From Spongiibacteraceae bacterium (GTDB lineage Bacteria; Pseudomonadota; Gammaproteobacteria; Pseudomonadales; PIVM01), in the NCBI GenBank assembly GCA_030618505.1, contig JAUXDF010000166.1:1-7135 (forward strand): a DNA stretch of 7,135 nt. Reading direction: 5' to 3'. Each line of letters starts with the position of its first letter. Positions within the stretch are counted from its first letter, which is position 1. The notes below the pieces were generated by a model that saw nothing but the letters and a program-made list of their open reading frames with translations, was not told the origin of the DNA and searched no databases. Positions 1 to 5,389 of the stretch are shown here, one piece after another. The position numbers were made by a program, and so were the translations under genes.

Positions 1-774
1 CGCCTTGTCTGTCTGATCGGCTCCCAGATTGTAGCCTTGTTCAGGAGTACCCCAGGGCTGGACCGGATTCAGGTTCTCGTACAGCGTAGGAAACCATTGA
101 TCCGCCTCACCCCCATTGAACCCGTAGAAATAGTCAAATCCAAGATGATTCGGCCAACGATCAAACGGGCCTACATTGTTGAGCATATTACTCGGAATGT
201 TGTGATTCTTGCCTATCCAGGCGGTGCTGTAGCCGTTGTTCTTGAGAATCTGAGCGATGGTGGCTGTACTGCGCGGCATGATGCCTGTGTAACCGGGGAA
301 GCCAGTGCCCATTTCCATGATGACCCCTGTGGCTGCCGAATGATGGTTGTGACCGGTGAGCAGAGACGCTCGCGTCGGAGAACAGAGTGCCGTGGTGTGA
401 AAGCGGTTGAAACGGAGTCCTTCAGCGGCTAGCTTGTCTAACGTGGGTGTATTGGCCGGGCCGCCGAAGGTGCTGGTCGCACCAAACCCGGCATCGTCGA
501 TCATGATCAGCACGATATTCGGTGCTCCCTTAGGCGCAACGGGGGATGCGAACATCCCTTTATCGGCCGTTGAGTCATGGTAGGTCTTACCAATCTGGCC
601 ATGAAATACCGGATCTGGTTGCGGTAGATTGTTAACTATTTGGGTAGGCCCGGATTGAGTACTAACTGTAGGGCCTGGTGTTGGTGACTTCGATGCAGTA
701 CAAGATGTTAAGGCTATACACATCAACGCACCGGCTGACAAACCGAGAGCATGGAATGGAAAGTTATTTTTCAT
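1..774 (-). CDS. Arylsulfatase, cysteine-type lipoprotein (N-terminal part; cut by left edge)
   Basis: The frame is open from an ATG at 774 to the window edge: 258 codons and no stop. Residues 1-25 form a lipoprotein signal ending in the lipobox LTSC (Cys25), followed by a Pro/Ser/Thr-rich linker, so export and lipid anchoring are likely. The sulfatase fold starts near residue 84 (APNIVLIMIDD). Asp93 and Asp94 are the expected calcium ligands. CSPTRASLLTG at 131-141 is the sulfatase signature, in which Cys131 would become formylglycine and Arg135 supports it. GKNHN at 188-192 gives the conserved Lys and His. In this family the enzyme hydrolyses sulfate esters; the substrate cannot be read here. 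An in-frame TAA lies seven codons upstream of the ATG, and an AAGGAAG ribosome binding site sits just upstream, so the start is firm. The gene is divergent from the AraC regulator at 1281. The C-terminal half of the protein is missing. Confidence 0.93.
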   Translation of the reverse strand, partial: MKNNFPFHALGLSAGALMCIALTSCTASKSPTPGPTVSTQSGPTQIVNNLPQPDPVFHGQIGKTYHDSTADKGMFASPVAPKGAPNIVLIMIDDAGFGATSTFGGPANTPTLDKLAAEGLRFNRFHTTALCSPTRASLLTGHNHHSAATGVIMEMGTGFPGYTGIMPRSTATIAQILKNNGYSTAWIGKNHNIPSNMLNNVGPFDRWPNHLGFDYFYGFNGGEADQWFPTLYENLNPVQPWGTPEQGYNLGADQTDKA

Positions 775-778
775 TTTT

Positions 779-785
779 CTTCCTT
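779..785 (-). promoter_or_regulatory. Ribosome binding site of the sulfatase gene
   Basis: On the minus strand AAGGAAG lies four bases before the ATG at 774; its AGGA core is six bases away. This purine-rich site, with the in-frame TAA just upstream, fixes the sulfatase start. Confidence 0.7.
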
Positions 786-955
786 TCAGGAATTAGTGAG
801 AAACAGAATACCTAGATGATATGTGTCATAATTTTAAACCAGAATTCATTTACATTTAGATTCTCAGAAAATTACAAGCAATATTGGGAAGCGGGATCTT
901 TCATTTTTACCCAAAAATAGTTTACACTTTCCTGTATTTAAACAATATAGGAGTA

Positions 956-973
956 AAAAAGCTTTAGCTTTTT
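956..973. repeat. Perfect A/T-flanked hairpin
   Basis: AAAAAGCT (956-963) and AGCTTTTT (966-973) are exact reverse complements around a two-base loop, or a seven-base stem around a four-base loop. T runs follow on either strand, so it resembles a small bidirectional terminator. The stem has only two or three G-C pairs, however, and no gene reads into it. It could equally be a protein-binding palindrome. Confidence 0.4.
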
Positions 974-1064
974 ATGAAGTCAGCAATAGCACTCACCTAA
1001 ACTAAACCATACCATGCATATGAAATTCAATACCGGCCATTTTGCGCCAATTATTATTTGCTAA

Positions 1065-1073
1065 TGATATAAT
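1065..1073 (+). promoter_or_regulatory. Extended -10 promoter, candidate distal promoter for the AraC gene
   Basis: TGATATAAT carries a perfect TATAAT (1068-1073) preceded by the TGn extension. No good -35 lies at normal spacing (TTGCGC is 20 bases away), which extended -10 promoters tolerate. Transcription would begin near 1080 and give a leader of about 200 bases before the TTG start at 1281. The region is AT-rich, so a chance match is possible. Confidence 0.4.
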
Positions 1074-1161
1074 GCAAATTATGGATCCGATTTTTAAACG
1101 TATCTTAGTGTTGTTTAAAGTGATTTAATACATTTCACCGTTTTCTTTCATGTAAGAGGGC

Positions 1162-1176
1162 AGATAATAATCATCA
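1162..1176. promoter_or_regulatory. Fur-box-like sequence
   Basis: AGATAATAATCATCA matches the 7-1-7 Fur consensus TGATAATnATTATCA at 12 of 14 defined positions; the mismatches are the first base and the T-to-C in the second arm. It lies about 105 bases upstream of the regulator's start and overlaps the palindrome at 1169-1187. AT richness raises the chance of a spurious match, and nothing else here points to iron control. Confidence 0.25.
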
Positions 1177-1187
1177 GCTGATTGATT
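1169..1187. repeat. Imperfect palindrome, possible operator
   Basis: The core ATCAGCTGAT (1173-1182) is a perfect 10-bp palindrome. Allowing a single bulged T, outer arms AATCA and TGATT also pair, giving about nine pairs. Its position between the two divergent genes makes it a plausible binding site for a dimeric regulator. No bound protein can be identified. Confidence 0.3.
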
Positions 1188-1221
1188 AGCGATGATTAAA
1201 TATTTCTACTTGATAATTGGA

Positions 1222-1238
1222 ATATACCGCTAGTATAT
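1222..1238. promoter_or_regulatory. Inverted repeat next to the proximal TATAAT box, possible operator
   Basis: ATATAC (1222-1227) and GTATAT (1233-1238) are exact reverse complements with a five-base spacer. The repeat lies where the -35 element of the TATAAT at 1251 would be. A protein bound here would block or replace -35 contacts, as expected for autoregulation. AraC-family proteins more often bind direct repeats, so the binder is unknown. Confidence 0.3.
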
Positions 1239-1250
1239 GTTCTGAATTCG

Positions 1251-1256
1251 TATAAT
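1251..1256 (+). promoter_or_regulatory. Candidate proximal -10 box of the AraC gene
   Basis: This perfect TATAAT lies 24 bases before the TTG start, which would give a short leader with the ribosome binding site intact. No -35-like hexamer occurs at 16-18 bases upstream and there is no TGn extension, so it would need an activator or may be fortuitous. Confidence 0.3.
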
Positions 1257-1270
1257 AATTGCTGAATCAC

Positions 1271-1275
1271 AGGAA
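1271..1275 (+). promoter_or_regulatory. Ribosome binding site that decides the TTG start
   Basis: AGGAA is followed by five bases and then TTG at 1281. The frame is closed by a TGA at 1263-1265, and no ATG or GTG lies between that stop and the TTG. This supports TTG as the true start of the AraC-family gene. Confidence 0.65.
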
Positions 1276-1280
1276 TTTCA

Positions 1281-2294
1281 TTGGAACCAATAGCTTTACA
1301 TCGGACGACTATCTTACGGCCCTTTACAGTGTTCCTTGCTGATATAGGCGCGCCAATAGATCGCACCCTTCAACAAGTTAAACTGCCTATCTTGGCTCTA
1401 GATGATCCTGATTATTACATCCCCAGCCTTGCTTTTTGGAAGTTCGTTGAAAAGATAGCTGCAAAAGAAAATATACAAGAGCTTGGATTTCTTGTTGGCA
1501 ATCAATTTGGTGTGAATGCCATTGCCCCAGATTACAGCAAAACACTTTCGCATTCACCCTCACTTTATCATGCTTTGCTAAAAACCTGCCTGACAGTCAA
1601 ATCGGGAATCTCACGTTCAGAGATGTTAGTTTACTGTACAGACCCTGGCAGTACTCGCTTTTGCCACCAAACCAGTTTTGGAATCAAACACCCGAATCAA
1701 TTCCAGATGGAATGGTTCGCCCTTATGGCAATGATAGGCATTATTCAGGAATTCACCGGACCTTTATGGTGCCCTAAAGAAATTGGCTTAATGTCATATC
1801 GAAAACCCAGTCCCCTGATTAAAGAATACCCGAATTGCCGATTTCTAAATGGACAGGCTTATGGTTTTATTAGCATAGAAACACCACTGTTAAGTCTCCC
1901 TCCTTTAGCCAAAAGCCATCATAGGAATGTTAAGTCAAAAACGAAATTATTATCGAGTCCCTTTGGCGAACCTGCTGATGACCTTCTTAGTTCACTTAAG
2001 CAAGTACTACAGAGTTACTTGCAAGAAGGAGCGCCACCTATTGCATTAGCCGCTGAAATGGCAAACACCAGCGTACGTTCACTGCAAAGAGAATTATCAA
2101 CAGCTAAGCTCAGCTATCGAGACTTATTAGCGCAAGTACGATTTACAACGGCAACAAGATTACTAAAAGACACAGATTCTCAGGTACAAGAGATAGCCTT
2201 TAAATTAGGCTACCAGGATGCTTCACATTTTACTCGCGCATTTAAACGCACCGCTGGTATGAGCCCTTCGGAATATCGAAAGTCAATAATGTAA
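1281..2294 (+). CDS. AraC-family transcriptional regulator (arabinose-binding-like N-terminal domain)
   Basis: The product is a cytoplasmic DNA-binding regulator of 337 residues, the normal size for the OruR/ArgR-like AraC subfamily. Residues about 20-205 match the style of the N-terminal sensing domain of that group, though I assign this by overall pattern only. The C-terminal AraC domain spans about 252-335. Its first helix-turn-helix is near 254-272 (ending SVRSLQREL). The second, 300-333, contains the family hallmark AFKLGYQDASHFTRAFKR and then GMSPSEYR. The start is TTG with AGGAA five bases upstream; the first internal Met is residue 115, inside the sensor domain. The gene is divergent from the arylsulfatase and convergent with the patatin gene. 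Control of the sulfatase, in response to a sulfated or released compound, is an inference from this arrangement. Confidence 0.93.
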   Translation: MEPIALHRTTILRPFTVFLADIGAPIDRTLQQVKLPILALDDPDYYIPSLAFWKFVEKIAAKENIQELGFLVGNQFGVNAIAPDYSKTLSHSPSLYHALLKTCLTVKSGISRSEMLVYCTDPGSTRFCHQTSFGIKHPNQFQMEWFALMAMIGIIQEFTGPLWCPKEIGLMSYRKPSPLIKEYPNCRFLNGQAYGFISIETPLLSLPPLAKSHHRNVKSKTKLLSSPFGEPADDLLSSLKQVLQSYLQEGAPPIALAAEMANTSVRSLQRELSTAKLSYRDLLAQVRFTTATRLLKDTDSQVQEIAFKLGYQDASHFTRAFKRTAGMSPSEYRKSIM

Positions 2295-2317
2295 TTAGGG
2301 AGCCATTAACGATGCTT

Positions 2318-2382
2318 GTAGGGCGTGGCTTCAGCCCGCTTATACAGTCACTTTGGGATTAGCGGGTGAAGCCACGCCCTAC
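2318..2382. repeat. Pair of inverted REP-like palindromes; likely bidirectional terminator
   Basis: Arm one (2318-2340) and arm two (2361-2382) are reverse complements over 22 bases apart from a single extra G in arm one, with a 20-base spacer. Each arm, read inward, starts with GTAG and then GGCGTGGCTTCA, and can fold alone: GCG/CGC plus GG(CT)/(AG)CC with a bulged T. A GTAG tetranucleotide beside a bulged stem is the usual layout of REP elements mobilised by TnpA-REP (RAYT) proteins, and two in opposite orientation form a BIME-like unit. It fills the gap between convergent genes, and its last base is the final G of the patatin TAG stop. It probably ends transcription from both sides. Confidence 0.7.
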
Positions 2383-3743
2383 TATTGTTTACGGTCAATA
2401 CTGCCACCAAGTTCGGTAACCAGTTGTTGGTATTGCGCGTTGTTCTGCAAAAGTGTCCGGCCGGAATTGACCAGGAGATTTACCTGCTTCTGACTTAAGG
2501 AAAAATTGGTCGGGATTTTGTCAAATGATCGCCGGTCCTTCTCATTCTTAATCGCAGCAGCGTTAATGCGGATAAAGAGCGGCTTAACCTCACGTTCTGG
2601 CGTTGATGTAGTCTTAGCCCATTGCTGAAGTTTCTCTTCCAGTAGTTCTTCGGTGCTGGTGTTAGAACGGTACAACATATCATCGCTCATTGCATGAATG
2701 ACCTCAGCAATCGATGGCTCCGCATTGCTCTTATCCATGCTTATATCATATTCGGTGCTGGCGTTGACGACGATCATCACCAGGTGTTTCGCAGGCTTAT
2801 GATGCAGCCTTTGAATGGTTGTTTCTATACCGCCGCCTAACGTTATCAAGTCATACAGCGCAAGTAACCCGAGATTGTCAGTAATACCCCCATCCACCAT
2901 ATGAATATAACGGCGTTTATCTTTGTCTAGCAGGCTGTCGATACCAGCAACCATCTGATCCTGTTGTGGGTCAGAACCTGCGCGTTTTCTGGCGGTCGAA
3001 AGCCATTGCTGATCACTGGCACCACATTCCTTATAGTTCTCCAAAACCACAGGCAGGAACACCAGAGGCACAGCGGAAGAAGCTGTGACAGCCTTGGCCA
3101 CAGGGAAGTTGCTCAGGTCAGAACAGAGCAGATTAAAATAGTCCTGAATAAATGAAAAACGTACCCCGTGAGCAAGATCAGAGGCATTAATCAGAATCAG
3201 GGGACCTTGCTTCGCCTTTATGTCGGCAAAAGTCGCATCGTGGAATATGTGCTTGTTGTAGTAACGGATCGCCATCTCGGTACGCCCCCCTTTACGAAAC
3301 CATTCTATCGGGTTAAAAAATCCCCGGAGCAGATGTCCCTCAACATCGCGCAACAAAAAGTCCTGCTCAAAGTCCTCGAAGATCCGGTCGCGGTACAAGC
3401 CATAATAAGCCGAAGTAAAACTGCCACCGGATACCGAACTAATGTAATCAATTTCATCCAGCATACGTACCTGTTTGGCATCCACATCAACCATGGTATC
3501 GCGCAGACCCTGTAACACACCATAGGCAAATGCTGCTGCGCGGGTACCACCACCCGAGAAACTCAGTATCAGCTGTATGTCGTCGTTATTGTGCGTCTTT
3601 GCCCAGGCATCCCAGGAATACCCCCTCTGTTTATCAATCTTCGCTATAGGCGGGTTTTCAATAATGCCGTGACGGGTGCAAGCACCCTGCAACAACAATA
3701 CAAGTACGATGATCACAAGCGAGAGGAGCCGATTCAATTTCAT
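2382..3743 (-). CDS. Patatin-like phospholipase, probable lipoprotein
   Basis: This 453-residue protein belongs to the patatin family, whose members cleave acyl esters of lipids with a Ser-Asp dyad. Residues 1-21 are a signal peptide with a long hydrophobic core, and Cys22 follows LQGA. The -3 residue is Gln rather than the usual Leu, so lipidation is likely but not certain. SFSGGGTR (61-68) is the glycine-rich oxyanion loop. SVSGGS (103-108) holds the nucleophile Ser105, with Ser in place of the first Gly of GxSxG. VDGGITDN (283-290) supplies Asp284. All catalytic elements are present, so it should be active at the cell envelope. The ATG at 3743 has AAGGA ten bases upstream. It lies 92 bp downstream of the alpha/beta hydrolase gene on the same strand, with a possible promoter of its own. 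It ends in TAG followed directly by a second TAG inside the REP-like repeat. Confidence 0.92.
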   Translation of the reverse strand: MKLNRLLSLVIIVLVLLLQGACTRHGIIENPPIAKIDKQRGYSWDAWAKTHNNDDIQLILSFSGGGTRAAAFAYGVLQGLRDTMVDVDAKQVRMLDEIDYISSVSGGSFTSAYYGLYRDRIFEDFEQDFLLRDVEGHLLRGFFNPIEWFRKGGRTEMAIRYYNKHIFHDATFADIKAKQGPLILINASDLAHGVRFSFIQDYFNLLCSDLSNFPVAKAVTASSAVPLVFLPVVLENYKECGASDQQWLSTARKRAGSDPQQDQMVAGIDSLLDKDKRRYIHMVDGGITDNLGLLALYDLITLGGGIETTIQRLHHKPAKHLVMIVVNASTEYDISMDKSNAEPSIAEVIHAMSDDMLYRSNTSTEELLEEKLQQWAKTTSTPEREVKPLFIRINAAAIKNEKDRRSFDKIPTNFSLSQKQVNLLVNSGRTLLQNNAQYQQLVTELGGSIDRKQ

Positions 3744-3786
3744 AGCTTATAATTCCTTAAAAGTTTTTAGATGCTCGTTGACTTTT

Positions 3787-3813
3787 ATTATGCCTAGTCA
3801 TGCGAATAGTCAA
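3787..3813 (-). promoter_or_regulatory. Candidate promoter of the patatin gene
   Basis: On the minus strand TTGACT (3813-3808) and CATAAT (3792-3787) each match the sigma-70 consensus at five of six bases, but the spacer is 15 bases, shorter than the usual 17. The site lies in the 92-bp gap after the hydrolase stop, so patatin could be transcribed on its own. A second TTGACT, on the plus strand at 3778-3783, makes a 6-bp inverted repeat with the -35 box. Confidence 0.35.
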
Positions 3814-3835
3814 GGGATTCTTCCTGTTGTCGAGT

Positions 3836-5284
3836 TTACATTGCTTTGTCAATATCATCAACAACACGCTGTTCAACGTATGTAAAAAATGGGTTATGGC
3901 GCAGACGCATAAGCTGACCCAAAGACACGGTAAGAAGACGTGTTTCGCCGCGCGGATGCAACGCCCCCAGTGGCAGCCCATGGTAGCTGTTTTGCTCACT
4001 TTCACCTGTACCATACACTGGGTCATTTGGCGGGAACGGAATGGCTACATGCGCTAGTGAATAGACACTAGGTGGCCACGCCAGCGACAAGAGCCTTGAC
4101 TCGGTTTCAGCTGAACGTGGTGCCCGACTCTTCTCCTCTATCTGTGTAGAAGCACTCGCGGCATTAGTCATCACCGTCAGCCGGTAAGGCAGTTCAGTAC
4201 TGGCTTCCAGCTGTTCAAGCGGGGAATCGGTGGCAGCCGGAATAAACGAAATAAGCTGGTGCAACCGGTTCACGTCGAATATAACCAGTTCACTGCCCTT
4301 CTTCTCTAGCCGGTCATAGAGTCGATAGACAGTCGCCGATGTTTTGACTGTCGAGTCACTCCAGGACAAAAAAGTCAGCACATCAGGGAAATCCTGAAAG
4401 CGTCCGGCATCATGTGCCTCCTGAATCTGATGATGTACTTCTGCGGTGATTGCCCAGGCTTCCTGTGCTGCATTCTTGGGGAACGAATTGTATTTATAAG
4501 GGTCGTACTCAGGCTCAATTGATAGCCACTTAAACTTCTCAAAGTAGGGTAGAAAGCTAAATAACTTATGTGAGTTAGAGATACGTGCAATGGGTGCGAT
4601 GCCAATCTCCGGAGAAAATAAAAGTAACCGATCGGGCACCGGCAAGTCAGTTTCGATCAAGGCATCAAGGGCATACTTTATCGATAATGCCCCGCCATTG
4701 GAATAACCCGCCATAATAAAGGGTAGTTCTGGGCCAATCCGATTTCGTACGTGTCGCGCACCAATACGACTGGCTGCTACCCAGTCCTGCCAGCGCACCT
4801 GTGTTAATGCGCCTGGTACAGTCCCATGCCCAGGCAAACGCAACCCGATAACGTAGAATCCTTTATTATAAAGCAGCTCACCGATACGGCGCAGACTGTA
4901 CGGCGAATCGGTAAGGCCATGTAATAACAGTGCCCCGCCCTTGATATCTTCCGGAATCAGTTCGAAAGTTCGGTTCCAGTTCGGCTGCAGCCCATCAGGA
5001 TCCTGCAATCCCCCCGTGTAGTAACGGTTATAGCTGTGACTATCGGTATTTGGCGTACGCAGGTAAACCTTATCTCGGAGTTCGTCAAACAAACGCGCTT
5101 CCTGAGCGAGATAATCTTTTAACGTGCTCTGGGGCGTGACATCACCCGCAGTGAATTCGTTATCCAGTGCCTCATGCCAGCTCTGTAAAGCTGGCATACT
5201 GCGCGATTCGAATGCCCAGGCAAGTAACACTACAAACACCAAAAGCACGAAGCCAGCGGTAGCTTTTACAATCCAGTTAATCAT
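3836..5284 (-). CDS. Membrane-anchored alpha/beta hydrolase (serine esterase/lipase-like)
   Basis: The protein has 482 residues. Residues 8-24 form one hydrophobic segment after a Lys, consistent with an N-terminal anchor and a periplasmic catalytic domain. The fold begins near 117 with LLLHGLTDSPYS (oxyanion region, His122-Gly123), then RLPGHG (149-154) and the nucleophile elbow GYSNG (193-197, Ser195). Asp310 (SWSDSTV) is the best acid candidate and His412 (LAHVAIPFP) the best base candidate; both are inferred by position. It is longer than a minimal hydrolase of about 270-300 residues because of the 100-residue N-terminal part and a long stretch between acid and His. The substrate is unknown; carboxylesterase or lysophospholipase activity is plausible. 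The ATG at 5284 has GAGGG about nine bases upstream. It sits between the antiporter and patatin genes on the same strand, and pairing with patatin suggests a role in lipid or ester breakdown. Confidence 0.87.
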   Translation of the reverse strand: MINWIVKATAGFVLLVFVVLLAWAFESRSMPALQSWHEALDNEFTAGDVTPQSTLKDYLAQEARLFDELRDKVYLRTPNTDSHSYNRYYTGGLQDPDGLQPNWNRTFELIPEDIKGGALLLHGLTDSPYSLRRIGELLYNKGFYVIGLRLPGHGTVPGALTQVRWQDWVAASRIGARHVRNRIGPELPFIMAGYSNGGALSIKYALDALIETDLPVPDRLLLFSPEIGIAPIARISNSHKLFSFLPYFEKFKWLSIEPEYDPYKYNSFPKNAAQEAWAITAEVHHQIQEAHDAGRFQDFPDVLTFLSWSDSTVKTSATVYRLYDRLEKKGSELVIFDVNRLHQLISFIPAATDSPLEQLEASTELPYRLTVMTNAASASTQIEEKSRAPRSAETESRLLSLAWPPSVYSLAHVAIPFPPNDPVYGTGESEQNSYHGLPLGALHPRGETRLLTVSLGQLMRLRHNPFFTYVEQRVVDDIDKAM

Positions 5285-5336
5285 ATTTTCGACCCTCTGC
5301 AGATAATAATTACACTCTTAGGAAGCAACCGTTTAG

Positions 5337-5374
5337 TTCCCCTCCTTAGCAAGGAGGGGTTAGGGGAGGTTTTA
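5337..5374. repeat. GC-rich hairpin repeat in the hydrolase-antiporter gap
   Basis: CCCCTCCTT (5339-5347) and AAGGAGGGG (5351-5359) form a perfect 9-bp stem with loop AGC. It is followed by TTAGGGGAGGTTTTA, which repeats the G-rich theme. On the plus strand T residues follow, but no plus-strand gene ends here. On the minus strand, the direction of the antiporter transcript, the stem is followed by GAACTAAA rather than a U tract. It is therefore not a classic intrinsic terminator for that gene, though the stem could still stabilise or attenuate the transcript. The composition resembles short dispersed palindromic repeats of bacterial genomes. Confidence 0.55.
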
Positions 5375-5389
5375 TTAGACAAGCTCTTT

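Larger units (their letters stand above)
775..1280. other. Divergent AT-rich control region between sulfatase and AraC regulator
   Basis: This 506-bp stretch separates two divergent start codons and holds no convincing gene. It is visibly richer in A and T than the flanking genes. It contains an extended -10 box (1065-1073), a second TATAAT (1251-1256) and inverted repeats at 956-973, 1169-1187 and 1222-1238. It also has a Fur-box-like sequence at 1162-1176. For the minus-strand sulfatase I see only weak promoter matches, for example TTGTAA and TGTAAA 17 bases apart between about 843 and 880. That promoter may depend on an activator, which would suit an AraC-type neighbour, but this is inference. 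Confidence 0.6.

Noticed and set aside
37..432. 131-codon open frame on the plus strand
   Set aside because: It is antisense to the arylsulfatase, which carries clear catalytic motifs in the minus frame across the same bases; the plus-strand product shows no family features.
956..973. Hairpin as an intrinsic terminator
   Set aside because: No gene transcribes into it from either side, and the stem has too few G-C pairs. It is kept only as an inverted repeat.
1014..1064. Possible 16-residue leader peptide starting at 1014
   Set aside because: No ribosome binding site precedes it, it lies upstream of the best promoter box, and it has no attenuator-like codon run.
2318..2382. CRISPR repeat or MITE with terminal inverted repeats
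   Set aside because: There are only two arms, in opposite orientation, with no spacer series and no clear target-site duplication. A REP/BIME-type unit fits better.
3168..3515. 115-codon plus-strand frame, with several shorter frames inside the patatin and hydrolase genes
   Set aside because: They overlap the catalytic coding regions of well-supported minus-strand genes and have no recognisable domains.
3757..4026. 89-codon minus-strand frame over the end of the hydrolase and the gap before patatin
   Set aside because: It is out of frame with the hydrolase, overlaps its 3' end by about 190 bases, and has no supporting motifs.
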